The notes: generated by a model from the letters alone, not told the origin. DNA of 64,000 nt from Diadema setosum (GCA_033980235.1 CM067079.1:24980658-25044657); one strand, 5' to 3'. Shown: positions 36,953-50,012, counted from the first letter of the stretch. Program-made: numbers and translations.

Positions 36953-38426
36953 GCCTCGCTGCGGCTCGGACGTGGGACGATGTTAAGGACATCTTTCTGT
37001 AAATGGAAGAGGATTTCAAAAAACAAACAAACAAGGAACAGTGCGTACGGTTTGCGGAGGGATTCTGCGAATGTTTGCTACCGTGTGGAAAGGAGAGAAC
37101 GACCGGGGATGTCGGGCGGGGACAGTGGATGTCGAAAATCTCTCGTGCATAAACCTGCTCGCTTGTTTTGCTGATGCCTCGCGCCAAGGAAGTTAAAATT
37201 TTAAGATAAAATCACTGCATAGTCCGACCGCTCCGTCGAACGATGACGTCCAGCCGTCAGTGTAGGATCGATGGTTGGTATTTGTATCTGCACCACCAAC
37301 CATCTCCCCTGCAGCTACCTGGAAAAGGGGCCCTACAACATGTGCTGTTTTTTTTTTTCTTTCCTTTTTTTTTGTGCAGAATTCTGACTGATCCTATCAG
37401 TATCGTGTCTGTCTTTATTTTTTTTGTATGCCTCACTTCATTTTGGTTTGTTCTACTAGTATGAAGCTCAATTGCATATGATACAAGAAACAGGAACATA
37501 TTAATCACGGTAAACATACAAGTATAGGCATTCTCTTTTCTATGGCAACCTACAGAGAGGCAGTGATAGTGGATGGAAGCATGAGGGAGATATGTGTATA
37601 GCTATCCCCCTTTATATTCGTATATCTCCCTATGACTAGTTGAAGATGTTTACCTGTTGGCCTCGTGCATTGATACTGGTCCTGTTTTGACTCATATCCA
37701 AGCACATGGAAAAAGTTTGCAAATTGCGATATTAGGTTGACATACATACCGGTGGATATGTGAAAAACGTGTACCACACGATTCATCAGTTGCATTGTTG
37801 ATTACTGGAAATTTCTACATCTCCTAGAACTTGTTGCACAAAGACTTAGGTTCAGTTTCAACTCCCAAAATCAAACATCGAGTCCTCTGCATTTAACATA
37901 ACTTTGAGTTGATTTCCAAATCTGTTGCATTGACGAGTTAGGTTTTGCATCAATCCTAATTTACGATTGATATTGATATCAGGCAGAGATGTTATGATAA
38001 TCTAAAAGGTGGCTCAAAGTTGCTCTTTTCTGTCCAGGTGAACATGTCCATTTTCATTGTTGCAAGAAGGGCATATGTTACCACCCTCAAAGTGGTTGCA
38101 TATTACAAAAGTTTGTTATAACAAGGTGATTTTTTTAGGTCTCAACTCTTTTAATTTTCTTTGGTACCCTGATGTAATAAGAAGCCTGATATAGCAAGGT
38201 AGATGTCATGGTTTTTAGGTCCTCGTTACGATGATGTATCACTTTAATTAATCCAAGATGGGAGCCAACCAATTCCTGAGAGGGTCAGTATACAGAAATA
38301 ATCCAAAATATTTGTTTAGGAAACAATTTTTAAAATTTTATTTGATATAACTGCAATGACACTGAGCCCCTTTCTCCCTAAAACATTGGCTGTAGTTCTC
38401 ACCTTACAGGTACTCATTTCATATAT

Positions 38427-39183
38427 GTGACCCGCTACAACAAAAAGGTCCTAAAGTCGCGCACGGTCGGAGCCGTGAAAATCGAGTTTGAAGTCAGAGC
38501 ATCATAATTGGTCAAAACTTACGATTTTCTGATTTTGACATATTATTGGAGTCTGACATGTCTTCTATCATCTGTCGAAATTTTGAAGCAAAATGATGAA
38601 AGGAAAGACCCAAAAATAGCGTTTTTCTCGGCCATGTTTTTGGCGTTTCAACCAAGCAAAAAGCGGTTCGAAAATTTGGATTGAGCGCCATAGATATGCT
38701 CCGCCCCTAACAATGACCGGAGTGATCTCATTGGTCAGTTTGCTGCTTGCCGCTAACCGAAGCGTGAAGCTCGCACACTGCCAAGTCGACTGGTGCGTGC
38801 GGCGGGGTGCGCTATGCCCAGCCGCTTCTCCTAGCATCCTGGTCACTGATTGGTCGGTGAGGAGACCGCCGACGCTGTGCTTGAATGAGCATTTCGGGGG
38901 TTGCTAGGGTTTACCTTCTATTGTCCGGAGGTGAAAACTGACTTGCGTGTTCCTTGATCGCGATTGCGTCGCAAGGAAAACTTTTAGGGCGCTTTTCTCG
39001 AAACAGTGATTTCCCATACGTCTCGACATGCTCTCTTTTAAACATCGATATCTCCGCAGCCGATTATTTTCATAAGATGTGTTATATATCAATTTAAAGC
39101 AGAAAGATTAGAAAATTTTGTCATGCAATTTTCAGATAATCGACCTCACCCGACTTTAGGATCATTTTGTTGTAGCGGGTCAC
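38427..39183. mobile_element. MITE with GTGACCCGCTACAACAAAA ends
   Basis: GTGACCCGCTACAACAAAAA at the left and TTTTGTTGTAGCGGGTCAC at the right. The repeats extend inward through CCTAAAGTCG. ATAT flanks both sides (38423-38426, 39184-39187), possibly a target duplication. 757 bp, no coding sequence. Confidence 0.85.
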
Positions 39184-39401
39184 ATATTATCATTGTTATA
39201 ACTACTTTGATTATTATAATGATTGGTATCATTATATATTCTTATCAATATTTGCACCTGCGGAACCTACCTTAGTTCTACATGATTCTGTGGCAACTAC
39301 CCACGGTTGAATCTTGGGCTTTTATCATAAATCATATTTAATAGTACAAGCAACTCCAGTTGTAACAAAGTCCTCGCGAGGTTGACAGTTTCCTTTCATC
39401 A

Positions 39402-39562
39402 CAGTCAACCTTGCTTATGTCAAATAATCACCTGAGTTGAAGGTCTTTTCAAGTCCTCTTCTCTTTATATTCTATTGATTTAAATCCCTCAGAAGTCAAA
39501 TTTTCTTTTAGTCAAAGATATTTCTTCAGTCCAAATAGATTCAACTTATGTAGGGTTTACTG
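39402..39562. mobile_element. Small MITE, CAGT(C/A)AACC ends
   Basis: CAGTCAACCTTGCTTATGTC at the left and ACTTATGTAGGGTTTACTG at the right. Imperfect inverted repeats of about 25 bp. Confidence 0.5.
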
Positions 39563-40904
39563 TATATCAAAATTTAGTCATAACAGAAGGGAATTTAATG
39601 CCACAGACTTGAGTGAGAGTAAGTTTTGGACCTGGAATTTTTCTTAGTTGTAAGGATAGTTTGCTATTTAATCATATTCATTGTAACAGGACTGTCCTGT
39701 ATCAGACAACCAGTATATCACTTTCTTGGATTATCGGGAGAAATGGTCGTAGAACTATGCGTAAACCTTTGTTACTACACTAACATTGCACCCTGGCTGC
39801 TGTTGGATGTGTGTATCAAGTTGCAATCAATCGCAACTCAAGTTCTTATGCAATGGGCTAGGGGTGTCACATTTTCTGATGAATAAATGGGAGATTAGCT
39901 TGCTATGTCAACCGATGCACTTCAAATAATTGCTTCCATAGTCAACCTTAATGTCAGGCTGGGCAGTTTCACTTATTGCAGATTAAGAGAAAAGTATTCA
40001 AAGGGCAGATATACCGATAGTCCGGAGCAACCACCAAAAATCGGTCATTGACTGGACTTTGGTGTGTGTGATCAAATGGAACTTGTAATCGAAATATTAG
40101 TCCCACATACTCACATTGATGTTGGTGGTTTTATAGCAGACATGGTCTTCTAGCAGATATTCTGTGTTGAGTCTTACAGATGGTTAACATGTTTCAAGAT
40201 CCATGGAATTCTTGCAAAATTAAGAATATACAGTATATTGTATCTTTGACAGTTTCTTGGAAAGTGTATGTTTACAAAAGAAATGCCACGAGTCACGCAT
40301 TGCAGTCTTGCTAAAGGAAAATGTTAGGGGTACAGTAACCGATAAAGTATGATAAAAAAGAGTTGCTGTAGACTTGGGAAATATGTAGTTCCATTATGTG
40401 ATCATGTGACCAGTGCCTGCAGACTTCTTCACGAGCTGGAAAAGTGGAAAATGACACAGGATGGATCATATGTGTCCAAAAACTTTAAAAAGTCTTCACA
40501 TTGCAATCTGTAATGTTGCTAGGTACGTCAAGGGTGGGTGGGGATGTTGATGATTTCCTCATGTATATTTTTATGTCAAGCTACCATTCTACATTCATAC
40601 ATTCTTGTAATGATCTGGTTTAAGAAAGGAAGGAAGAAAAAAACAACAACAACAGGATCATTTCCTAGAGGGGTGAATTTGTGCATGCCATGTAACGTCA
40701 ATACTCTGCATTAAACTTGTGTGTCCATGTGTGAGCAAGCAACTATGATATGTTCTTTTCAATATATCATGTGGATAAAAAGAAGGTTCCATGACATGTG
40801 CTCCTGCAACAATTGCTCCTATGGAATATCTGCATGCTAAGCCAAGCATAAATTCTACCCACAAACATAACCGCAACCCTTATCGTAATTCTCACATCTA
40901 ACTA

Positions 40905-40941
40905 AACCCCAAATCCTATCACAACCCTAACCCTAACCCTA
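40905..40941. repeat. Short interstitial (CCCTAA)n tract
   Basis: ACAACCCTAACCCTAACCCTAAG: about three telomere-type units preceded by degenerate ones (AACCCTTATCG, AACCCCAAATCC). Confidence 0.8.
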
Positions 40942-41058
40942 AGTCCTTAGAGAAAATAAGATCGGAGCAATTGTCACAGAAGCAAATGTTATGTCGCCAA
41001 AAAGAAGGACTCATATGACCCCCCTAAAAAAAAAATAAATAAAAGAAAGAAATGGATA

Positions 41059-41287
41059 CTCTAAAACCAGAAACATTCGCGGTGTGAAACTTTCGCGATT
41101 TGGAGCAGACGACCTTTTTCCTGGCATAAAACTTGGCAATTTGCCAACCGTGAAATAACAAATTACGAGAACTTGTATTCCGTGAATTGTTTAGACAAAA
41201 ATTTTCACTTGCACTTTACTTTTGCGAATATTGGCTCGCAAAATTCACGAAAGTTTCGTGCACGCAAAAATTTCTGGTCTTGCAGTA
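41059..41287 (-). mobile_element. Diverged relative of the TACTGTAAAACC MITE
   Basis: CTCTAAAACCAGAAACATTC at the left and AAAAATTTCTGGTCTTGCAGTA at the right form inverted ends around TTCGCG-rich DNA. Confidence 0.55.
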
Positions 41288-41684
41288 TATTTCTGTCTTT
41301 GACAAATATCATTGCAGTATTCACGAGGCATTATTCGCAAGCCTGTACAGGATATGCAGCAGCATATTGATCTATTTAAACGTATATACAAGATCCCCCT
41401 TTGTCCTATTTTGAGGACGGTCTAGCCTGGTCATTTGCTCTACATGAAAACGGATATAATAGTTTTTGTGTCGATCAAACAATTCACTAATGTAGCACTT
41501 GTCAATAACTTTGCAAACTCCTTGCGTGATGTTTAAGAGGGAAACTGAGAATTTATTTTTGCCCCGTAGATTAACAAATATGGTCGACAATGATAATATA
41601 AGCATCTATACTATCGTACTTCTTATCTATCATTGTCAACAAGGTGGATGCTAAACGGGTATGCCATTTCTAATGGATACGTAC

Positions 41685-41768
41685 GTGATTCTGAAGCACT
41701 TCTATGGCACGTCCCACATCCAAGGTGAATTTCTTGTGATCGTTCTGGTAGAGAACCCCTAGCCCGAT
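41685..41768 (-). CDS. Isolated candidate exon, unknown product
   Basis: On the minus strand an 84-nt, stop-free block is bounded by a good acceptor (TTTACAG) and a good donor (GTACGT). It encodes 28 residues including GLGVLYQNDHKKFTLDVGRA, with a protein-like composition unlike the surrounding AT-rich DNA. It is phase 0 on both sides. I do not recognise the family. It lies 12.6 kb beyond the Mondo stop codon, so it is not part of that gene as modelled. It could be an exon of an unseen minus-strand gene, an exon captured by a transposon, or chance. Confidence 0.35.
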
Positions 41769-42534
41769 CTGTAAATTATGAAACCGTTTTTAGACCTGCA
41801 AAACAGCAGCTTGACTGACAAGTATGCTGCACCAGGAATGTTCTCATTTATCTTAAGTTCCCTCTTCACTTCTTCATTTATGCTCGATATGAGTGCGTGG
41901 ACTTATACCTGCTCTGTTTTTGTCACATATAAACCCAAAGTTATAACTCAAGCATCTTGCATGTCTCAGTGGTAACAAGTATTCTGCAGAAACACTGGTC
42001 ACTTTTCAAAGAAAAATTGTTGATGCCATCTTGTACAAATGACTTGTTAACGATGCTCTCTCTCTCTCTCTGACAAATAGAAACCTATGTGTGTCAGGTT
42101 TTTGTGTATCCATGACTGAATAAATAAACATGCAATTGAAAGTCAAAACAAGTCTGTTGTACCAGCCCACAAAGCTTACAGATTGTGATATGATGCCCTT
42201 CTCAGAACTCTATCTCCTGTTCTGTGTGGTTTTCAAGAAGACATGTCGTAGGCGTATCATCCCAAATTTTCTACAGATCAAACTCGCTTACTGCAAAAGT
42301 GACAGTTTTTGCACATTTCATGCGACAGGAAACTTGTGTGAAAGCAAAAGCACACAAATTTCTCGCTTGTTATATGTACAACTATTTCATATATAGATTC
42401 TGCGGAATTAAAAAACAAGCAGAATTGGTCTTAACCCGTGCCCAGCCAAGTGAGAAAAATTACTCACACAAAAACGTCCACATTTACAGTAATCGTCTGC
42501 TGCCTTCCCTCAAGTCATTAAACCGTGGAACCTT

Positions 42535-42665
42535 GTTATCAAGAGGTTTGATATAACAAAACCCTCTGATAACAAGGTGATTTTGCAAGTCCCAGCTCTT
42601 CATATTTTTTTTCTGCACTGTTGTAATGAGGAATCTGATATAACAAGGTAGTTGTCATTTTTTTT
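42535..42665. mobile_element. Remnant of a 'TTGTTAT(A)ACAAGG' MITE
   Basis: AACCTTGTTATCAAGAGGTT and two TATAACAAGGT(A/G) segments resemble DNA at 38105-38220 and the TA-flanked element at 36249. No intact ends. Confidence 0.4.
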
Positions 42666-43293
42666 TTTTTTAGGTTCCTCTTTATTCATGTCTGTATTAT
42701 ACATTTCTATGGGCAGCCCATTTTTTTTTCCTCTTCAGAGACCATTTTATACGATATGATAAAGAAGACACCATAATCGTGTTCACCAACTCACACTTTG
42801 GCATTTGCTGGGCATACTTTCAAAAGCGGAGTAACATTTCCAAAGTTTATGGTGTAGTCACATGTTGGCTAGTTTCAAACCAATGTGTATGAATGAGCAG
42901 TAGGTAGGTACTAAAAAATGGGGCCGAAGTAAAACCCTAGTCAGCTGGTGAATGACTAGGTAAAGTGGGGTGGATTGACACCAGAAACTGGTCACAAGTG
43001 CAGCCGACTCCTGCCCATGGTCTGCGCGTGATGACTGCCTGTGTGGCTTGTTTGATAACAAAAACAAAAAGAGATTCTACTTCGTGGACATTTTGTCATA
43101 GATGGCAGATTCTATATCCACAGCTTGTTTCATGAGGGAGCTGTGTAATTGATTGTAAGTTGCAGTATTTCTGGTCACCCCATCAACACCCTGCCATGCT
43201 GGTGGCAGATTTGTTGCTGGCTTGCTGCTGCCAGGATAACTCCAATTATTGTTGTATGCAGTTAGTTTGGATGGGCTTGATGATCAGGTGTTT

Positions 43294-44497
43294 TAACCTC
43301 CGCCAAGGATGGAGAGGGTTAAGTGATCATCGGCGTTGGTTTGTCTTGTTTGCAAAATGACTCAAAAAGTTGCGAAGGATTTGATCGGAACTGGCAGGAA
43401 ACATTGAAAATGACACAAAGAACAGATGATCACATTTTGGTACTGATCTGGGAATTTTAATGAAGGGTTTTTTTAATCTTTTGGCTGATGGGTCAGTGAA
43501 CTTGGAAGTTTAACCCTATTCTAACTGGGCTATTTGAGACCAAGTTTTTACTGGGGGGGGGGGGGTCAATTTGACCCCCCCCCCCTCAGATCTCGGCCGC
43601 CGGTCGCGCGATCGCCGCAAAATTTTGCCTGAACATAGAGCCGGATGTCAACTACAAGATTACATGGTCATACAATAGAAAAATTTTGATTTCATATTTT
43701 TTTAATAAATTAATTATGCAAATTAACACATGAAATCATATTTTCACCTATAACTCCATCAAAAAGACTGAAGGATTATTTAATTTTTGTGTCAGAGTTC
43801 CTCAAGACACATCAAACAATTTTCTAGTAAAAAAATAGCGCAATCAAAATCATTTTCTTTTGTTTTTTATTGTTTTGTTAATTTCTTATGTATTTTATTG
43901 TTTTTTCGATCTTTTGTTTTCTATTGTTTTTTTGCAAAAATTTGTTGGAGGCACTTTTTCAAGCTTATCTACATTAGAATTGATTTATTTCAATGGTTAA
44001 AAGTTGAAATAATCTATTTTATATCAATTAAACAAAAAAAACACAGTTTGCATTGGATTTGCACACGAAATCATGAATTCGAGCGTTTTTCGGGTTGACA
44101 TGCATATGCAAAACATTGCATAACTTCAGAACGGTGTACCCGAACATCGCAAATTTGGTCTCAAAATATGCGGGAGACTCAAATGAAAAAAGTCATGAAA
44201 CGACGCGGCAAAATCTTTGCGCGTTGCGGAATCATGGCGCGAAACGTCGAGGGGGGGGTCAATTTGACCCCCCCCCCCCCCCCCCCCAGTTAGAATAGGG
44301 TTAAGCTGTTTGAGGTTTTTGAGGTTTGCATATGTGCACTAAAGAGCGTGCTCTGCTTGGATGAGGTGCTGGGCAGCTGGAAGCTGATAATGTAAAAAAA
44401 GGCTTCTGTGTTGGGAAATTGGGCGATTTTCAGCATGCGTGTATGAATGGAAATCAGCTGCTTGGCGGAGGTCTGCGCTCTTCGAGGGCTTTTCTAA
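43294..44497 (+). mobile_element. Helitron-like element, interrupted
   Basis: Left part begins AACCTCCGCCAAGGATGGAG. Right part ends CTTGGCGGAGGTCTGCGCTC, then TTCGAGGGCTTTTCTAA: a hairpin-like GCGCTCT/AGGGC followed by a CTRR-type end. CTTGGCGGAGG complements CCTCCGCCAAG. The interior is interrupted by the TTAA element at 43514-44300. Confidence 0.6.
43514..44300. mobile_element. TTAA-target element with CCCTATTCTAACTGGG ends
   Basis: CCCTATTCTAACTGGG at the left and CCAGTTAGAATAGGG at the right, flanked by TTAA (43510-43513, 44301-44304). Near each end is a GGGGGTCAATTTGACCCCC palindrome. No transposase frame. PiggyBac/Kolobok-like by target site only. Confidence 0.8.
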
Positions 44498-45966
44498 TTT
44501 GCATGATTTCTCAACTGACGAGCTCCCAGCAGCAAACTTTATATGTCTCACTTTTGATACTCTGTGTAGAACCTCCCTCACACAGCACAGACTTTGTATA
44601 GCTACTGTATTCACTCTGCCCTCATCGCCAGGTGTCGAGAAGCTAAAAGAATACCAAAGTATGTCGCGTTGTGTCTGTAAAGAGGTGTGTTTTCTTCAAA
44701 AAGGACTGAAGCTGCAGAACGCTGTTATGATGTCACACTGTATGATGGTGATGCGGTGATCGTGGTGGTACACAACAGTAAAAATACTCTTTACCTCCTA
44801 GACAGGTTTCGTGTTATGGGAAGAACTTTTGCAACAATTGTTTATGGTCGTTTGGGTCATCATGTGTTATCGGGAGCATGGAGAAATACACATGTAAGAA
44901 GCAAACTGATATATTATGATTGAAACCAAACTAGCCCTGTTAATGTGTGGTTATATTGGCCATTGCTATTACCAATGTACCAAGCTCAAATTGTGAATTT
45001 AGTGGCCTTGCCACATCAGAAATCTGTAACATGGAAGTCGGGGTCCAGATAACTGTAATATATTTGTCTCCCTATGAGGTGAAAAAGATGTACTTTGTGA
45101 CAAGTATGTGTAGTGCAAGAAAGGAGCAAGTGACCAGAGAAGACAGGAATCTAGACTGCAACTTTAAATATCAGAACTCTATTTACACTACCACACAAGC
45201 ATCTTAGCATGCCCCAGCAAACATATTTATACATCTGTATGTAGCAACTTTACCTCCCCCAACACACACAAACTGTCTTTACAGTGATGTCATCGACTGT
45301 GCATACCTGAAGAAAAGCACCTTAAGTAATCATTCCTTCATACATCATTATTCAGTATCTTCCCACATAAAAGAAGCTTATTATATTTACAGTTTTACAA
45401 GAAGAAACTGTAAAGCTGCGGATGTAAAGACTTCCGTGTGGACTTGTGACTTCTCTGCCTGAAGTTCAACATTATCAAGCCTACATGTATTTGATTGTCA
45501 AAAATAGATAAGGACGAAACAAGGCAAAACATACCTCTCTACATATGATGTGATTGTGCATGGGTCTTAAACTGTGAAAGGCCTGTAGTGGTTTCTCGAG
45601 TTAGCAGCTCAGACCGAAAGGAAATACGATACATGGCAACATTTGATTTGTGGCCACGATACGTGGTATGTGTACAAGATGATTTTGATGCCTGTATTTA
45701 TCGATGTGTGGAATATACTGTAAGCAAGTGAAATGAGGGGAGAACTGGCACAGCTGGATAGTACACGGAGGTTTAAAACTTATATACGACTTCAGTCGCA
45801 CAATGTCACCAAGTTTATTTAACGGTTACGAGTCAAGCGTGGTTGATAATAATAGTTTCTGTGATAGATACACTGTATCAAGACATTTGATCTGTGGTCA
45901 CATTATTGTACACCATGAATGGATGCTGAAATGGTAATTGTGGCATTGGGCATATTAACCATTCTA

Positions 45967-45983
45967 CCCCCCCCCCCCCCCCC
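45967..45983. repeat. Poly-C tract
   Basis: A run of about 17 C. Similar runs lie at 17009-17027 (CUL4 intron 4), 44268-44287, 55569-55587 and, as poly-G, 55070-55090 and 59671-59683. Confidence 0.9.
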
Positions 45984-46132
45984 ACTTAATGTGAAGGGGA
46001 ATTTGAGCAAGAAATTGACCCAGATTTCTCAAAATTGAAAGGTATTCAGAGAATGTAATTTTGTACTGAGGGGTTATAGAAAAAGGATATTCACGATTAA
46101 AGGGATGAAATAGTATTGACTGAGATAGGGAT

Positions 46133-46448
46133 ACAGGTTTTAACTTTTGTGAGATAATTAGAAGCCCCCTATATGAAATGTGAAAGAGCATACAATTCAA
46201 AGATGCATTCAAAGTTTATGTGAAGAAAATCTGTTTTGAACGGGTTGAGATATCGAAAAATACAGCAAAACAAAGTGGTCCTGATAAAAGGTGGGACCCA
46301 CCTTTTTTTAGAACCTCTTTGTGTTTGGATATCTCAGCCATTTTAAAATCAAATTTCAGCAAACAAACCATGAATTCCTCTCTGAATTGTATGCTCTCTC
46401 ATATTTCATAAAAGTGGTTTCTAACTGTCTCGCAAAATGATAAAATCT
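46133..46448. mobile_element. Imperfect foldback element centred on GGTGGGACCCACC
   Basis: GAATTGTATGCTCTCTCATA at 46382 repeats inverted at 46177-46199, and GAGATATC/GATATCTC and CAAAGTGG/CCTCTTTG pairs align around the perfect palindrome at 46291-46303. Arms of about 150 bp are diverged. Confidence 0.65.
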
Positions 46449-47104
46449 GAATCCCCATTTCAACTAGAACCAATCCATCCAAGATGATGAGCTGCTTAGT
46501 GTACATCATTTGTCTAGATGCCTGAAGGGCAGTTTGCTGCTCTTCTGCCCACTAATTAGAGCAATTATGGAAGACATACAATGTAGGTACTATTATACAA
46601 CTTATTCAGTGCCCAAGGCATACCAGAGTAGTGCGGTATCCTTGTAGATCAAGACTAGTTTTCCTATTTGTTATTGTTATGTTGATTTACCAGGATACAG
46701 TGAGGGGACATTTTATGTTTGCTGTAGATTCCACCATGCCAACACGGATTAATAAGAGAAATGCAGAATACTATATCACATTTAACATTTAACTCTCTCC
46801 CCCCAAGTATCATAAACTACCGTTTTCTGTATGTACCATGCATTATTACTGTATAAATTGAAGAGAAAGAAGAAAAATACAAGATCTCTTGGCTTCAAGT
46901 TTGTATTAAAAGTAGGAGTTGATGAAAAAAAAAAAGTCTAAAATAAAAACAATAAATGATAACTGTTTGCCACGGAGTCATTCCTACTTTTTATACTTTT
47001 ATGTTTTTGTTTCTCATTTAAGTTATAGGATACGTGTGTTGCAGGTCCGAGTCGGTGCGTAATGACAAGTATGCATATGTGATTGTGCGGACCTACCTGA
47101 GAAG

Positions 47105-47490
47105 CAGGGATGCCAAGTTCAAAAAATTTTTATGAGTGAGATTTTCATGACTAGGCATCTCGGCGAGCGAATGTGCGCGCGAGCAAGGGTGTGGGAGAGG
47201 TTTTTCCCCCTGTGGCCTCCCACGGTAGGGAGCTTTTTCAATTCTTAGCTCTTAATGGTGCGATCAGGTGCATACTTAAGTGACTATTCTTTACTTATTT
47301 TGAAAGACAAAAGGAAAATATACCTTCAATTGCAACTATCTCTCTAATCCTTTGAGATATGCTCCTTATTATAGGCCCAAGTTGCAGACTTCGCCCGATG
47401 CGTGAGAAAAATGGGTGCCATGCGTGAGATCGTGAGACGGCCCCTAAATGCTTGAGTCTCACGCAGAATGCGTGAGACTTGGTAGCTCTG
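47105..47490. mobile_element. MITE with CAG(G/A)G(A/C)T(G/A)CCAAGT ends
   Basis: CAGGGATGCCAAGTTC at the left and GACTTGGTAGCTCTG at the right. The end sequence resembles the GAGCTGCCAACC element in CUL4 intron 15. Confidence 0.55.
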
Positions 47491-47520
47491 GAGAAGTGTT
47501 AAGATGTGTGAAGTACTGTT

Positions 47521-47993
47521 AAAGGAGAACTCTGGATGATTCTCAGACTTTTACATTTTGAACAATTATAAATTGGTTATGCTGGGTAGAGTTTCAGAAT
47601 TTTAAGTGACTGCGATGAGGAATAAGGTTTCCAATCTGTATAACAAATCACAATGAACACGGATGATGACATTGCAGCTTCACTATAAGAATGCACGAGT
47701 TCCGGCTCGGTAAGCAGAACAAAAGAAGAAAGCGTTCATAAATTCTATACAGGTAAAGTTGTTAAGCAAGTGGTGTTGTGATGGAATTACTTGTACATTG
47801 CTACATTACTGGATTATGCGAGCCTCTGTCTGTCTTCATCCTTGTTCAGTGTAATTTGTTTGGGGGGTTTCAGAGTACCGTACATATATTGGTTCATCTG
47901 CTCAAGGACCATAATAAATTCCACAAATCTATAGTATGGCACTATCGATTTAAGTGCTACATGTGAAATGAAAATCGCCTAGTATTCTCCTTT
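47521..47993. mobile_element. Possible MITE with AAAGGAGAA ends
   Basis: AAAGGAGAACTCTGGATGAT at the left and CGCCTAGTATTCTCCTTT at the right. The inverted repeat is short (about 9 bp perfect). Confidence 0.4.
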
Positions 47994-48044
47994 CTGGCTG
48001 GTGTCGGCAAGATGTTGTAAGGAAGCAAAAGTGACCCCATCAGG

Positions 48045-48045
<1 letters not shown>

Positions 48046-48093
<48 letters not shown>

Positions 48094-48098
48094 TGTGT
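48046..48098. repeat. (GT)n microsatellite
   Basis: TATGTGTGTGTG run of about 50 bp. Confidence 0.95.
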
Positions 48099-48170
48099 GA
48101 AGGGAAAGGGTGGAAGTTATGGGGGCTTCTGCACTCTTACGCATTAAAGGGTGACACGTACAGGTGTACT

Positions 48171-48348
48171 GTATAATTTGTTATTTTCGCAATTAGGTCA
48201 GACATTTTCGCCAGATGTTGTTTTTCGCGAATCGACACCGAAGCTGTCATGAACGCATTGCTACAATAGTGTGTTGTTAAATTCGTGATCAAATAGTGAT
48301 CCGCAAAATTTGCAAAAATTAAACCCTCACAAAAATAACAGTAACCTA
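48171..48348. mobile_element. MITE related to the TATACTGTA families
   Basis: TGTACTGTATAATTTGTTAT at the left and CACAAAAATAACAGTA at the right, with TTTTCGC and TTCGCGAATCG inside. Confidence 0.5.
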
Positions 48349-48526
48349 TTCAATAGTTCAGAATTTTGGGGTTTGGGAGCGTAATCGCCGACTAAGAAGA
48401 CTACAACAATTTGTCACAGCACAGCAAATGTCATGGCAGAACAACAATATAAAAATATGAAGAGAATTCCACAAAATTTCACATCTCATGAAGAGTTACA
48501 CATTCCTTCCACTCGATACTGGCATA

Positions 48527-48724
48527 CTGTAAAACCAGAAATGTTTACATACATTTTAATTTCCCAAATCAACATTCTCGAAATTACAATGCATACGAAA
48601 GTTCTTGTCTACACTGTATGCACTGAATGCCAGTGGCAATTCACAAAAATGTTATGCCGCAAAAAAGGCTGTTGGCTCCAATTCACAAAAATTTCATGCT
48701 GCAAAATATCTGGCTTTAAACAGT
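48527..48724 (+). mobile_element. MITE, TACTGTAAAACC family, best preserved copy
   Basis: TACTGTAAAACCAGAAATGT at the left and GGCTTTAAACAGTA at the right. Full body with GAATGCCAGTGGCAATTC and GGCTGTTGGCTCCAATTC. Confidence 0.85.
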
Positions 48725-49086
48725 ATGTTGAATTAAATATTATTCCCCCTGCCCTCTGAAAGAGGTAAGGTAAATACTTTTTATGTCAGAAAAGTGTTAA
48801 AAAAAAAGAAAATTTTCTGCATATTTTCTCTTTATCCTTGTCCATGTGTGACGTTACAATTACAAAAGTTGTAGTCTTTTTGTCCAGTGACAGCTGTAAC
48901 CAAAACTGTAAAAATTCATTCTTTTTGAACAGATTGTCAGATTTTCCACAAACTTCACATATGTGTTCTACTAATATTTCTGCATTAACTCAATCCACAA
49001 ATGCATGGTTATATAGTATATAGGTATATCCCCCTTCAAGTGGAATAGGATAAGATTTTAAAAGTGGGTGTTGATGAAGTAAGGTA

Positions 49087-49469
49087 CAGTTGAACCTCTC
49101 TTATCCAGCCTCCCTTTATCCGGATCTCTCTATTATACGGACGCAATCTTGCGGTGATTTTTTTTTTTTTTTTTTTTTAATAATTACGGGAGGAAAGGGG
49201 GATTCCCAACTCCTTGAAAACTCCTACACAAACACACATGAATAATACTTCCAACATTAACATACACCTCTATTTTGGGGTCTGTTACTGAGTGTAACAA
49301 TGAAAAGGTTGCAGTATACACATTACTACATGTGGTACTACAATGGGCTACATCAGTACATGTGTATGTATGTGTACATGTATAAAGCATTGAGTCTCCC
49401 GTATCCGGCCAAATCCCTTATCCGGATGAGCCCCGGTCCCGACTTGTCCGGATACGAGAGGTTCACCTG
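49087..49469. mobile_element. Pogo/Tigger-like MITE
   Basis: CAGTTGAACCTCTCTTATCC at the left and GGATACGAGAGGTTCACCTG at the right, with flanking TA (49085-49086, 49470-49471). Subterminal TATCCGGA motifs. Contains a poly-T tract. Confidence 0.85.
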
Positions 49470-49885
49470 TACTTCTGTGTACATTTGTTACCACTACAAT
49501 CAACTAGAACTAAAACGATCACACATGTGCAGCAAACAAACACACAAGGTGCATAAACTAACAACTGCACGAGGACACGCTTCTGAGATGACGCAGAAAA
49601 TATCAGACTCGATACATCAAATTTGTACAATAACTATTTCTTCTTCTTCTTTTTTTTCCATATTTTCTGTTTTAATTGGAACTAGCAATCATATCGTGCT
49701 ATGCAAATATACATGTGTATATGAACGCCAACAACACTGGCATTACGCAGTGGAACAGCTCTCCACGCATCTGAATAAAAATACCCTCCTGACATTCGTC
49801 GCAGAACTACACACAACATGATTCCACAATGTCAACGACACAGTTATGAGAAAACGAAAAACAGCACAACAAACACTGAAATTAC

Positions 49886-49952
49886 AATAATAACAATAAT
49901 GATGATGATAATAATAATAATAATAATAATGATAATAATAATAACGATAGTA

Positions 49953-49983
<31 letters not shown>

Positions 49984-50012
49984 TAATAATGATGATAATA
50001 ATAACGATAGTA

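Noticed and set aside
40905..40941. Telomere or chromosome end
   Set aside because: Only about three CCCTAA units within ordinary unique DNA; an interstitial tract at most.
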